A stretch of DNA of 64,000 nucleotides from NCBI RefSeq assembly GCF_943193195.1, contig NZ_CALPDG010000011.1:1-64000 (forward strand), written 5' to 3'. Below are positions 46,713 through 54,763 of this stretch, piece after piece. This DNA is from Mediterraneibacter agrestimuris (GTDB lineage Bacteria; Bacillota; Clostridia; Lachnospirales; Lachnospiraceae). The notes under the pieces are model-generated. The model had not been told where the DNA came from. It searched no databases and worked only from the letters and a program-made list of their open reading frames with translations. Position numbers and translations under genes: made by a program. The stretch's first letter is position 1. Every line of letters starts with the position of its first letter.

Positions 46713-47455
46713 TGATCACCTCCCGTTGTCAGCACAGTCAGCACGTCTGCAATCTTCTGGTACATCTCCTCGTTGCTTAAGTTGCCTCTGTAAATCTGAT
46801 GGAATACCTCGCCGTCCTTGATAAACAGCACACGATTGGCGCTGCTTGCCGCACGGACACTGTGGGTTACCATCAAAATCGTCTGCCCGTTCCGGTTGAT
46901 GTCCGTAAACAGCTCCATCAGATCATCTGCGGTTCTGGAATCCAGCGCTCCCGTAGGTTCGTCAGCAAGAATCATCTGCGGTTTGGTGATCAGCGCTCTT
47001 GCCACTGCGACACGCTGTTTCTGTCCGCCTGACACCTCGTATGGATACTTTTTCAACAAATGTGTAATACCAAGCTGTTCCGCAATCGGCTGCAGACGGC
47101 TGTTCATTTCCGCATATTTCTTTCCCGCCAACACAAGCGGCAGGTAGATATTATCCTCCAGTGAAAATGTATCAAGCAGGTTAAAATCCTGAAATACAAA
47201 CCCCAGATTCTGTCTTCGGAAAGCCGCCATCTCTTTGTCCTTGATGTCGCCCAAGTCTCTGCCCTTCAGACACACCTTCCCACTGGTCGGTTTATCCAGC
47301 GCCGCCAGAATATTAAGTAATGTAGTCTTACCGGAACCTGACTCTCCCATGATCGCTACATATTCTTTCGGTTCTACAGAGAAGGTCACATCAGAAAGCG
47401 CCTGCACCTGCTGTCCGCCATAACGAGTCGTATTGCGCTTATTATAGCGTTCCAT
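46709..47455 (-). CDS. Bce-type ABC transporter ATP-binding protein, short N-terminus
   Basis: A 248-residue ATPase: Walker A GESGSGKTT, Q-loop VFQDFNLLDTFSLE, signature VSGGQKQRVAVARAL, Walker B MILADEPTGALDS and H-loop VTHS. Homologues usually begin with a first beta strand (an ILEV-type segment) before TTR-x-GG. Here the frame starts MERYNKRNTTRYGG with no such strand, no other start codon before the in-frame TAA, and no convincing ribosome site. The gene begins next to a 220-base gap with a REP-like element. Either translation starts oddly, or the 5' end has been rearranged. Confidence 0.85.
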   Translation of the reverse strand: MERYNKRNTTRYGGQQVQALSDVTFSVEPKEYVAIMGESGSGKTTLLNILAALDKPTSGKVCLKGRDLGDIKDKEMAAFRRQNLGFVFQDFNLLDTFSLEDNIYLPLVLAGKKYAEMNSRLQPIAEQLGITHLLKKYPYEVSGGQKQRVAVARALITKPQMILADEPTGALDSRTADDLMELFTDINRNGQTILMVTHSVRAASSANRVLFIKDGEVFHQIYRGNLSNEEMYQKIADVLTVLTTGGDH

Positions 47456-47508
47456 CGGCAGGCTATGCCATAACTTTGCCTTGCAGGCAGCTTACACTTT
47501 TGTAAGAT

Positions 47509-47585
47509 AGTTACTGTTTACACCCTACGGGTGTTCCAGTAACAGTATCCAGCCCATTTTAAGTCGCCTTCGGCGAGGGCTGGAT
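47509..47585. repeat. REP-like palindromic element, copy 3 (diverged)
   Basis: AGTTACTGTTTACACCCTACGG with an inner hairpin ACACCC/GGGTGT, then TATCCAGCCC, TTTTAAGTCGCCTTCGGCGA and GGGCTGGATA. The outer arms TATCCAGCCC and GGGCTGGATA pair perfectly. The stem bases differ from the other copies but the layout is the same and the pairing is kept, as expected for selection on structure. Confidence 0.6.
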
Positions 47586-47675
47586 ATATCGCTGTCATCA
47601 CTTCATTGGTCGGACACCTTGCAGCGCAGTGCAAGATGCCGTGTGAACTGTAACGTAAGGTACATTTTTTAATCA

Positions 47676-48728
47676 TCACTCTACTGTCAATTCCCGTCTC
47701 TTCAATTCCAGATAAATCCAGGTCCCTTTTCCGATATCTGATTCCGCTGCGATTCCGTGATTCAGCTTATCACAGATACTCTTACATAAATACAGCCCGA
47801 TTCCGGTTGATTTCTTATGTTGACGTCCATTGTATCCGGTAAATCCTTTTTCAAAAATGCGGGGCAGGTCTTCCGGCGAAATACCGATTCCCGTATCCTT
47901 TATCACAAGGCGGCCGTACTCCCCTTCTTCCTGATAAATCGTGATCGTTCCCTTTGCAGTATATTTCAAAGCATTGGATAATAACTGCCCCAGTACAAAT
48001 ACCAGCCATTTTTCATCCGTCAGTACCATCGTTTCACATTTCTGGTATTCCAAACGGATTTTCTTCATAATAAAGAGCGGTGAGAATTTCTTCACAGCCT
48101 GCCGCACGATTTCGTCCAGCGGATACCATTGCAGCACCATATCCGAAGACATTTCCTCCATACGAAGATAGGACAATACCATATCTACATACTGCTCCGT
48201 TTTAAACAGTTCCATTTTCAGATTTTTAAGAAATACCGTTTCCTGTTCCTCAATCTCCTCGGCTGTGCTCCCGCGCTCCTCCAGCTCCATATTCTCCTGG
48301 CTTTGAAGCAGAAGCCGGATCGCTGCGATCGGTGTTTTAATCTGGTGAACCCACAAACTGTAATAATCCAGCATATCCTGCCTGCCGATCCGCATCTTAG
48401 ATTCCATCTCCGCCGAATGCACATGCTGCACAATTACCTTCTCTTGATACAATTCCTCGATTGCATCCTCTGCTCTTGGTAATTCCCGTACTTCATACGG
48501 GATTGCCGCCAGCGCCGCAGAAAGCTCTTCATAATGCCGTAAATACCGGATATAGTCTATGAGCAATCTCACTGCCAGAAGAACGCCCGACAGGACTGCA
48601 CCGTAACTAACGGCATCCAGACTTACATTATATAGGTAAAGAACTGCACAGAAAATCCCCACACACCCCAGATAGCCTCCGATATATTTCATTTCCTTAC
48701 GAAAATAACCTGTCAAAAACTTTCTCAT
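47676..48728 (-). CDS. Bce-type sensor histidine kinase
   Basis: A 350-residue kinase of the intramembrane-sensing class. Two N-terminal spans (YIGGYLGCVGIFCAVLYLY and LSGVLLAVRLLIDYI) have only a few residues between them. A short linker leads to the phosphorylated His128 in VHQIKTPIAAI, then N box LLSNALKYT, G1 DTGIGISPED, F box FEKGFTG and G2 STGIGLYL. It overlaps the response regulator stop by four bases. Such kinases do not bind peptides themselves but read the state of the ABC permease. Confidence 0.92.
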   Translation of the reverse strand: MRKFLTGYFRKEMKYIGGYLGCVGIFCAVLYLYNVSLDAVSYGAVLSGVLLAVRLLIDYIRYLRHYEELSAALAAIPYEVRELPRAEDAIEELYQEKVIVQHVHSAEMESKMRIGRQDMLDYYSLWVHQIKTPIAAIRLLLQSQENMELEERGSTAEEIEEQETVFLKNLKMELFKTEQYVDMVLSYLRMEEMSSDMVLQWYPLDEIVRQAVKKFSPLFIMKKIRLEYQKCETMVLTDEKWLVFVLGQLLSNALKYTAKGTITIYQEEGEYGRLVIKDTGIGISPEDLPRIFEKGFTGYNGRQHKKSTGIGLYLCKSICDKLNHGIAAESDIGKGTWIYLELKRRELTVE

Positions 48729-49396
48729 TCTATCAGATACCCGATTCCTTTCTTTGTCGTAATAAAGCCGTGCACACCAATACTTTCTAATTTCTTACGA
48801 AGTCTTGTCATATTAACGGTCAAGGTATTGTCATCGATAAATTCATCACTCTCCCACAACCGTTCCATAATCTCTTCCCGCCGTACGATCTTTCCCGTAT
48901 GCTCCATCAAAAGCTGTAAAATCTTAAAATCATTTTTCGTCAGATCCAGCTTTTCTTTTTCATAAACAACAGTCGCATCATTCAGATTTAAAATGACGCC
49001 TCCATGTTCCAATTGATTCTTCTGCCCCGCAAATGCATAAGTCCTCCGAATAAGTGCCTGAATCTTTGCGGTCAGCACATTTAGATCAAACGGTTTTTCT
49101 ATAAAATCGTCTCCACCCATATTCATTGCCATCACGATATTCATATTGTCGCTTGCCGAAGAGAGAAAAATGATCGGCACATTAGAACTCTTGCGAATCT
49201 GTGTACACCAGTGAAAACCATTATAAAAAGGAAGCAGAATATCCATCAGCACAAGCTGCGGCAGAAAGCCCTGAAAAGTTTCTTCAACCCTTTTGAAGTC
49301 CTCGATGCAAAGAACCTCATAATCCCATTTTTCCAGATGTGCCTGAACGGTCTTTGCAATGGTGTGATCATCTTCTACAATTAAAATACGGTACAT
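48725..49396 (-). CDS. Bce-type OmpR-family response regulator
   Basis: A 223-residue regulator from ATG 49396 (MYRILIVEDDHTIAK), behind AAAGGAGCAG; an upstream ATG six codons earlier is unlikely. The phosphorylated aspartate is Asp52 in LVLMDILLP, and the C-terminal winged helix (IVRREEIMERLWE, TLTVNMTRLRKKLESIG) binds DNA. It leads the four-gene series regulator, kinase, ATPase, permease and probably controls the ABC pair. The 297-base gap upstream separates it from the divergent PadR operon. Confidence 0.92.
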   Translation of the reverse strand: MYRILIVEDDHTIAKTVQAHLEKWDYEVLCIEDFKRVEETFQGFLPQLVLMDILLPFYNGFHWCTQIRKSSNVPIIFLSSASDNMNIVMAMNMGGDDFIEKPFDLNVLTAKIQALIRRTYAFAGQKNQLEHGGVILNLNDATVVYEKEKLDLTKNDFKILQLLMEHTGKIVRREEIMERLWESDEFIDDNTLTVNMTRLRKKLESIGVHGFITTKKGIGYLIE

Positions 49397-49622
49397 AAGC
49401 TGCTCCTTTTCCATTATTTTTAGTGATTTCTCACTATTTCTATTTGTTATTATACTGAATATCCCGTTAATTTCAACATATTTCCTTCTCTCTATTACAT
49501 GTTCTTATAGACTTTGCGGGAAAAACAATTTCCTATAATAAACCGCTGCATATCCTTTCTTCTGTTTGTTACTGTGCACAATAACTTCTGTTTTTCTTTA
49601 GAATTTCTTTTGATTATATGTA

Positions 49623-49651
49623 TTGACTTTGTATATTATATATTATATATT
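49623..49651 (+). promoter_or_regulatory. Promoter of the PadR operon with AT repeat
   Basis: TTGACT (49623-49628) and TATATT (49646-49651) are spaced by 17 bases. The spacer and -10 fall in a run of tandem TATATTA units (about 49631-49655), which could also be the PadR operator. Confidence 0.55.
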
Positions 49652-49711
49652 ATATGTAAATCAAATATATAAATATATTTAACATATACTGTTGAAGAAA
49701 GGAGTAATGAT

Positions 49712-50032
49712 ATGACATTTCCATTAAGCGCACCCATGTTTGATATGCTTGTACTTTCGGTGATTGCCGAAGAAGATGCTTATGGCTACCAGATCAGCCA
49801 GATCATCAAGCGTGCGTCTTCCTCCACCAAGGATTCCACCTTGTATCCGATTCTGAAGCGGCTGCAGGAGAATCTTTGTGTAGAAGCATACGACCAGCCA
49901 TTTCAGGGACGCAACCGTAAATACTACACCATCACAGATGCAGGCAGGCAGTACTTAACCGAGCTGATGGATGAATGGAGCCGTTACCGCTCAATCGTAG
50001 ATGATATTATAAGAGGAGGGACTGACAAATGA
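49712..50032 (+). CDS. PadR-family transcriptional regulator
   Basis: A 106-residue winged-helix repressor. MFDMLVLSVIAEEDAYGYQISQII opens the helix-turn-helix domain, followed by STLYPILKRLQE (the recognition helix) and RKYYTITDAGRQYL (the wing). It is the small, single-domain PadR type. AAAGGAGTAATG lies upstream. Its stop overlaps the next start (ATGA), so it is coupled to the HAAS and DUF4097 genes that it probably represses. Confidence 0.92.
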   Translation: MTFPLSAPMFDMLVLSVIAEEDAYGYQISQIIKRASSSTKDSTLYPILKRLQENLCVEAYDQPFQGRNRKYYTITDAGRQYLTELMDEWSRYRSIVDDIIRGGTDK

Positions 50033-50628
50033 CCAAGAAAGAATACATGAAAACACTTGCCTACAGTCTGCGGCGCCTTCCAAAAGAAGACTTCGGACAG
50101 GCAATGGATTACTTTGAAGAATATTTCGCAGAGGCAGGTTCGGAAAATGAGCAAAAGGCGATCGAGGATCTGGGTACGCCGGAAGAAGCAGCGAAGGAAC
50201 TGATCCTGAACCTCGCTGCCAAAAGCATGGAAGAACCGCCGAAAACAGTAAAACGCAGCTTCAAAGCTGTCTGGGTCGGTCTGCTCGCTATATGCGCCGC
50301 TCCGATTGCGCTGCCGCTGGCGTTCTGCCTGGTAATGGTCATTGCCGCTTTGATATTTTCCGTTCTCTGCGTACTGGGCGGATTATTACTTTCAGCCTTC
50401 TGCGTGATAGCCGCGGCAGTCGTTGGATTTGTTGGAGGAATTGCGCTGCTGTTTCACAGCTTTGCCAACGGCATCGCCACATTAGGCTTCAGCCTTTCCT
50501 GTGCGGGCGTCGGTATTTTGTTCGCATATGTTTTATTCTGCCTGTGCAAATGGTTTTTACAGAAAACCGCACAATTCTTAGGACGTATTACAAAGAAGGG
50601 AGGACGTAAAAATGAAAACATTAACTAA
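50029..50628 (+). CDS. HAAS (DUF1700) membrane protein
   Basis: A 199-residue protein with an N-terminal HAAS domain (MTKKEYMKTLAYSLRRLP, MDYFEEYFAEAG, AIEDLGTPEEAAKELI) and three to four C-terminal membrane spans rich in Ala, Val and Leu. In this gene arrangement it lies between a PadR regulator and a DUF4097 protein. The HAAS domain is thought to interact with the regulator or a partner. It overlaps the DUF4097 gene by 17 bases. Confidence 0.85.
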   Translation: MTKKEYMKTLAYSLRRLPKEDFGQAMDYFEEYFAEAGSENEQKAIEDLGTPEEAAKELILNLAAKSMEEPPKTVKRSFKAVWVGLLAICAAPIALPLAFCLVMVIAALIFSVLCVLGGLLLSAFCVIAAAVVGFVGGIALLFHSFANGIATLGFSLSCAGVGILFAYVLFCLCKWFLQKTAQFLGRITKKGGRKNENIN

Positions 50629-51694
50629 ACGGATACTGGCAGTATCTGCCATTACAGCAGGCGCCGGTCTTGCCATTATGGGGATCGGAATGGGACTTGG
50701 CGGACATCCCGGCGTTGTGTTTTCCAGTTCTGGAATCCGCTCCTCTTATGAAGAATCAGAACCTTATTTCCAGAAGAAAATGCAAATAGACGCATTTTCT
50801 AACTTGGACTTAAATATCGATTCCGAAGCAGACATCCAGATTCTTCCATCGGATGATAACAAATACTATGTAGAATATTTACTCCATGGAGATTACAGTA
50901 AGCCGGTCTGCAAAGTGGCAAATGACACTCTCACGCTCTCACAGACTGCTTCGAGGGAGCATGTGATGACTATCTTAGGATTTAATTTCAGGCCCAGTGA
51001 AACGACATCGCCATATATAACACTATACCTGCCGGAAGACACAACGTTAAAGCAAAGTGATATTTATAATGATTACGGCATTGTCGAAGTCTCCGGTCTC
51101 AAAAGCCAGGCAGTTTCCATTGACGCTTCCTATGGAAATATCATACTAGACCACATTTCTGCAAAAGATATGAAACTAAAAACCGACACTGGAACAATAC
51201 TTGCAGACGCGTTAAAAGCCGATAAACTTTCTGTCGTTTCTGAATACGGTTCAGCCGAATTCAAGGAATCTGTCCTCGGTAACGCTGATTTCCAAATGGA
51301 TGATGGAGATTTAGTGTTTGATATCGTAAAATCCGACTCTCTGAACGTTATTTCAGAAGACGGAAACATACATTTAAAAGATACCTCCTGCAAAACAGCA
51401 GATTTCGCGCTGGCATATGGAGATCTTGACTTTGACGCGGCAGCTATGGATAGTCTGGACTGTACAATGGAATATGGCAGCTTAAACCTGTCTCTTCCGG
51501 TGACAATTCAAAATTATCAGCTTGCGGTCGAACTGGAATACGGTGATCTCTCTCTTCCCGAAGATGCGCTGCTTGAACATTATCAGGACGAAGACGGGGA
51601 AGTATCCTATCACACCGCTTCCTCTAAAGAAAATACAGAAAAGATCATTACAATCCGCAGTCAGGACGGAAATGTAAATATCAATTACCGGTAA
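50612..51694 (+). CDS. DUF4097 beta-helix protein
   Basis: A 360-residue protein with an N-terminal hydrophobic segment (RILAVSAITAGAGLAIMGIGMGLGG) that would anchor or export it, then a DUF4097 repeat domain. The repeat phrases alternate polar and hydrophobic residues: VSIDASYGNIILDHI, KLKTDTGTILADAL, LSVVSEYGSAEF, FQMDDGDLVFDIV, LNVISEDGNIHLKD and LDCTMEYGSLNL. Each is one coil of a beta-helix or beta-solenoid. The gene is the last of the PadR operon, which is typical of envelope-stress systems in Firmicutes. Confidence 0.85.
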   Translation: MKTLTKRILAVSAITAGAGLAIMGIGMGLGGHPGVVFSSSGIRSSYEESEPYFQKKMQIDAFSNLDLNIDSEADIQILPSDDNKYYVEYLLHGDYSKPVCKVANDTLTLSQTASREHVMTILGFNFRPSETTSPYITLYLPEDTTLKQSDIYNDYGIVEVSGLKSQAVSIDASYGNIILDHISAKDMKLKTDTGTILADALKADKLSVVSEYGSAEFKESVLGNADFQMDDGDLVFDIVKSDSLNVISEDGNIHLKDTSCKTADFALAYGDLDFDAAAMDSLDCTMEYGSLNLSLPVTIQNYQLAVELEYGDLSLPEDALLEHYQDEDGEVSYHTASSKENTEKIITIRSQDGNVNINYR

Positions 51695-51717
51695 CCAAAG
51701 GTGCCGGATACACAGAT

Positions 51718-51756
51718 CTGCCGCTTCTGCAGATAAATAACCAGCAGAAGTGGCAG
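51718..51756. terminator. Hairpin between convergent DUF4097 and ArsC-like genes
   Basis: CTGCCGCTTCTGC (51718-51730) pairs with GCAGAAGTGGCAG (51744-51756) with one G-U type mismatch. It lies 24 bases after the DUF4097 stop and 37 bases before the other stop. T-tracts are weak. Confidence 0.5.
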
Positions 51757-51792
51757 CTCCGTTATTACACCCAAATTCAAGAAACAGAAAAT

Positions 51793-52137
51793 TTACAATG
51801 TTTCCCATTCTTTCTCTTTAAAGCCTGTCAGCACCTTATCCTCTGTGATGACAATGGGACGTTTTACAAGCATTCCATCTGTCGCCAGAAGAGATAGCTG
51901 TTCTTCTTCGCTCATATCCGGCAGCTTGTCCTTCAATTGCAATTCCTTATATACCATTCCGCTCGTATTAAAAAACCTCTTCAGCGGCAGTCCGCTCTTC
52001 TGATACCATGCAGTCAATTCGTCTTTGGTCGGATTGTCCACTTTGATATCGCGCTCCTCAAATTCCAATCCTTTTTCCATAAGATATTTCTTTGCCTTCT
52101 GGCAGGTCGTACATTTCGGATAACCTATAAATAACAT
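51793..52137 (-). CDS. ArsC/Spx-family thioredoxin-fold protein
   Basis: A 114-residue protein with the CxxC motif Cys9-Cys12 (YPKCTTCQKAK) and the family helix KRFFNTSG, followed by LLATDGMLVKRPIV. It belongs to the ArsC-like/YffB/Spx group. True ArsC uses a single catalytic cysteine and three arginines; the CxxC here points to a redox or Spx-like role. No arsenic-resistance gene is nearby. AAAGGGAGAAAAAGCAG lies upstream. It is followed by the kinase-like gene in reverse order with a gap of 17 bases. Confidence 0.85.
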   Translation of the reverse strand: MLFIGYPKCTTCQKAKKYLMEKGLEFEERDIKVDNPTKDELTAWYQKSGLPLKRFFNTSGMVYKELQLKDKLPDMSEEEQLSLLATDGMLVKRPIVITEDKVLTGFKEKEWETL

Positions 52138-52154
52138 CTGCTTTTTCTCCCTTT

Positions 52155-52640
52155 TTAAATATATTCTAATCTTTCAAAATACTGCATCAGTATATTGGTA
52201 CAGTTCTCTATCCCAAGCTCAGAGGTGTCCAGAATCATATGGTAATCATTGACATCCCCCCATGTTTTGCCTGTGTGCTCATAGTAATAAGCGGCGCGTT
52301 CGCGGTCTGTCTCTTCCAGTTCGTGTTCAGCTTGTTCACAGGAACAGTCTTCCAGTTTCATGATTCGCTGAATGCGGTCCTCTTTGGATGCACAGACGAA
52401 GATATTCAGCACATTCATCCGATCCCTTAAAATATCACAAGCACAGCGGCCGAGGATGATACAAGGTGTTTCAGCGAGCTTGCGGATGGCTTCCGCCTCT
52501 GTTTCGTATGCACGCTCACCGAGCTTTTGCTCAATATATACTCTATCATATACAGGAATCTCAAGTCTTTCGGAAAGCTCCTGTGCGATCACACTGGCTC
52601 CGGTTCCAAAACGACGGCTCATAGTAATGACTAATTTCAT
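52155..52640 (-). CDS. Cytidylate kinase-like family protein
   Basis: A 161-residue nucleotide-kinase-fold protein of the Cmk2/cytidylate-kinase-like family, which is common in Lachnospiraceae. SRRFGTGASVIAQELSERLEIP corresponds to the phosphate loop and first helix, CIILGRCACDIL the second strand, and ICASKEDRIQRIM-like FVCASKEDRIQRIM the lid region. It is shorter than typical members (around 200 residues). The substrate is unknown. GGAGGAACGAATC precedes the ATG. Confidence 0.8.
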   Translation of the reverse strand: MKLVITMSRRFGTGASVIAQELSERLEIPVYDRVYIEQKLGERAYETEAEAIRKLAETPCIILGRCACDILRDRMNVLNIFVCASKEDRIQRIMKLEDCSCEQAEHELEETDRERAAYYYEHTGKTWGDVNDYHMILDTSELGIENCTNILMQYFERLEYI

Positions 52641-52734
52641 GATTCGTTCCTCCTATTATTCTTATGTGAGATGTCGGATGACACGTTTCTATATAATTAT
52701 AACACCAAATGGAAAGATGGGGAATATAAATTTG

Positions 52735-52763
52735 AGCTGCCGGATCTCAATTCTCCGACAGCC
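52735..52763 (-). terminator. Hairpin downstream of the LbH acyltransferase-like gene
   Basis: AGCTGCCGGA and TCCGACAGC pair with one mismatch around a 9-base loop. On the minus strand it follows the stop at 52777 and leads into AAATTTATATT. The stem phrase GGGCTGTCGG resembles the ends of the 1306-1406 palindrome. Confidence 0.5.
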
Positions 52764-52776
52764 CGATTATATACTC

Positions 52777-53448
52777 CTAATCTTCTCTTTTCTCTACCAC
52801 TTCACCTTGTTTTTTATAAATGCTTCCTGCCGGAACAAAACCGCGCACAGAAGAAAGCGGATAAATATTCGTATGACTTCCAACAACAGTTCCCGGGTTC
52901 AGAATACTTCCGCATCCAACCTCTACCTCATCGCCAACCATTGCGCCGAATTTCTTCATCCCTGTTTCCATATTGCCTTCTGGTGTCTTTACGACAACCA
53001 GCTTCTTATCGGACTTCACATTTGACGTAATAGAACCGGCGCCCATATGAGACTTATACCCAAGAACAGAGTCGCCGACATAGTTATAATGAGGCACCTG
53101 CACTTTATTGAACAAGATAACGTTCTTAAGCTCTGTCGAGTTGCCTACTACAGCGCCTTCACCGACAATTGCATTGCCGCGGATAAATGCACAGTGCCTT
53201 ACTTCTGCATTCTTTCCAATGATGGCAGGACCATTGATGTATGCTGTCGGGGCTACCTTCGCAGATTTTGCGACCCACACATTCTCACTGCGCTTCTCAT
53301 ACTCCTCTTCACTCAGCTCTGCTCCCAGTTCCAGAATAAATCCACTGATCTTCGGAAGTACCTCCCACGGATAAGTCACACCATCGAATATATCCTTCGC
53401 TATTGTTTCGTCCAAAGTATATAGCTCCTGTACTGTCAGTTCCTTCAT
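52777..53448 (-). CDS. Left-handed beta-helix (hexapeptide) protein, UDP-GlcNAc pyrophosphorylase-like
   Basis: A 223-residue protein with a helical N-terminal section (MKELTVQELYTLDETIAK) and then hexapeptide repeats: AKVAPTAYINGPAIIGKNAEV, RGNAIVGEGAVVGNSTELK, GAMVGDEVEVGCGSILNPGTVVG. These coil into the prism seen in GlmU C-terminal domains and sugar acyltransferases. The nucleotidyltransferase domain of GlmU is absent. It may be an acetyltransferase, but the acceptor is unknown. GAGGAGGACAGCA lies upstream. Confidence 0.8.
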   Translation of the reverse strand: MKELTVQELYTLDETIAKDIFDGVTYPWEVLPKISGFILELGAELSEEEYEKRSENVWVAKSAKVAPTAYINGPAIIGKNAEVRHCAFIRGNAIVGEGAVVGNSTELKNVILFNKVQVPHYNYVGDSVLGYKSHMGAGSITSNVKSDKKLVVVKTPEGNMETGMKKFGAMVGDEVEVGCGSILNPGTVVGSHTNIYPLSSVRGFVPAGSIYKKQGEVVEKRED

Positions 53449-53848
53449 TGCTGTCCTCCTCTTCTGCCGCCGTTCAGGCAGCGCTCCTGTTACAAGTCTA
53501 TTCCTTAGAGACCCGTTTTACTTTCTTTTTTGAAAATTTTCAGTTACAATTTCTGATTGTGATTTGATGATTTTTAAGGAAAACATTCGCTGTTATATTT
53601 TATTATTAAAATTTCCGTTAACCCTTGAAAACCCTAAATTTATAGCAGGTGAGCTTTCCCTTACGTTATATCTTCCCATAGGGCATTATGAACCCTGATA
53701 AGGGAAAAAAGAGGGAAATAAAATCATACAAAACATTATAACACAAAATATACGGGAATTGGTAAACTGATTGAAATGCCTCCGCGTAAAAGCCACACCA
53801 CACTATCGCCGGCAAAAGTATGTCCTGATTTTCCTCAATTTGAACATC
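53449..53848. other. 400-base AT-rich non-coding gap at the left edge of the toxin island
   Basis: I see no gene here. A hairpin TTTCCCTTA (53655-53663) / TAAGGGAAA (53699-53707) encloses a second short stem AGGG/CCCT (53680-53683, 53693-53696). Just left is CCTTGAAAACCCTAAATTTA, a phrase resembling integrase attachment sequences near phage and ICE ends, though no integrase is present. The right end (about 53750-53848) is the decayed tail of the neighbouring pseudogene. Confidence 0.4.
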
Positions 53849-54013
53849 TCATGTTAATTTTGCCGAAAATGTATAAAGATTATGTAGTTTGTTCATTGCC
53901 AATTGACTATCCTTTGATTTAATCTTATTTGTAGCACCTAAAAGGTCAATATACGCAACAATATATTCATCTGTTTTTCTGTCATAAGTATCTTTATTTT
54001 TATTTACTAACAT
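53849..54013 (-). pseudogene. Truncated N-terminal fragment of an unknown YIDLLG-type protein
   Basis: From ATG 54013 the frame reads MLVNKNKDTYDRKTDEYIV then AYIDLLGATNKIKSKDSQ and AMNKLHNLYTFSAKLT, then a TGA. The EYIVAYIDLLG start resembles the first strand of cyclase-like or unknown defence-associated proteins that usually run 250-300 residues. Reading through the TGA gives DVQIEENQDIL in the same frame, so the stop looks like a point mutation in a longer gene that then decays. It follows the toxin gene by 43 bases. I cannot name the family. Confidence 0.5.
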
Positions 54014-54056
54014 AATAACTTTTCCATCCTCCCCTATCAATAGAAATGTGTTGTTC

Positions 54057-54647
54057 CTAAAACTTTTTCCAAGATTCACTGGAACTGTGGTAATGTGTAT
54101 CAAGAGAGGTTCGGTTTGTGCCTTTCTTGATCTTCAAATTATATTTTTCACACTCTGCTTCTAATTTGGGGAAATTCAAGCAGCGATCCCTGCCTGCAAA
54201 TGACTCATTGGATAGGTATTTCTTATACAGGACATTTGCTTTATTGCAGATAACCTCATTATTCGTCTGACACCATTCCAGTTCCAAAGTACATAACTTC
54301 TTATAATATCTGATGTTTTCCCTGTCTCTCTTAAAAATGGTGGTATCAACAAGTTGTAATTGCTCTTCTTCAATAGGTATCATTAGATTAAAATTTAAAA
54401 CGCCTAATAATTTTCCATTTACTTCAATTTTGGAAAAGTCCATAGAATTTTTCATGTTCTTATGTTTTTCCTTTGGCGATGAAAGTGGTATGCAATATTT
54501 GTGAACGCCACAAATAACAACAATCCCGATGAAAACCCTATTATCCTTTCCTGCTTGTGGCGAAACAGAAAGCACCTTGTCGTCTATATTATGTAGATTA
54601 CGGATATATTTCATATCCACCTTGTATAATTGAAAATCTGTTTGCAT
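54057..54647 (-). CDS. ToxN/AbiQ-type endoribonuclease toxin (type III toxin-antitoxin)
   Basis: A 196-residue protein whose fold matches AbiQ/ToxN. It opens QTDFQLYKVDMKYIRNLHNID, continues with NRVFIGIVV, then the signature YCIPLSSPKEKHKNMKNS (PLSSPK-x-KH holds the catalytic serine/lysine region), KLLGVLNFNLMIPI and a helical C-terminus. Members cut RNA and are held inactive by a small repeat RNA encoded just upstream, exactly as seen here. GGGGAG lies four bases before ATG 54647. The C-terminus past YNLKIKKGTN may be an extension or a frameshift product. The pair probably gives phage defence or plasmid-style maintenance. Confidence 0.85.
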   Translation of the reverse strand: MQTDFQLYKVDMKYIRNLHNIDDKVLSVSPQAGKDNRVFIGIVVICGVHKYCIPLSSPKEKHKNMKNSMDFSKIEVNGKLLGVLNFNLMIPIEEEQLQLVDTTIFKRDRENIRYYKKLCTLELEWCQTNNEVICNKANVLYKKYLSNESFAGRDRCLNFPKLEAECEKYNLKIKKGTNRTSLDTHYHSSSESWKKF

Positions 54648-54659
54648 ATATCTCCCCGT

Positions 54660-54760
54660 TAAAAATGGCTATGCGTTTCCACATAGCCATTTGTGTAGTA
54701 ACTCCATTAGAGTTGCTAACGCTTTTAGCAGTCCACTTTGCGGTAGGACTCACCACTAAT
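54660..54760 (-). ncRNA. Type III antitoxin RNA (ToxI/CptI-like), two degenerate repeats
   Basis: Between a strong promoter and the toxin gene lies a transcript of about 100 bases. It contains two diverged copies with a spacing of about 47 bases: GAGTCCTACCGCAAAGTGG (from 54751) and GAGTTACTACACAAATGG (from 54704), each preceded by an ACT-T-AATG-like phrase. The first also contains GTCC/GGAC and the second AACTC/GAGTT pairing. A terminator hairpin closes the unit just before the toxin ribosome site. This is the standard layout of type III loci; two repeats of 40-48 bases recall the CptIN group as I remember it. Confidence 0.65.
54664..54691 (-). terminator. Terminator between antitoxin RNA and toxin gene
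   Basis: AATGGCTATG and CATAGCCATT pair perfectly around TGGAAACG, followed on the minus strand by TTTTTAAC. In type III loci this hairpin limits toxin mRNA while allowing excess antitoxin. Confidence 0.85.
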
Positions 54761-54763
54761 AGT

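Noticed and set aside
53849-54103. 84-codon frame as an intact small gene or antitoxin protein
   Set aside because: Its first 30 codons overlap the toxin gene end and look non-coding, and the rest is a truncated domain start ending in a TGA followed by in-frame similarity-like sequence.
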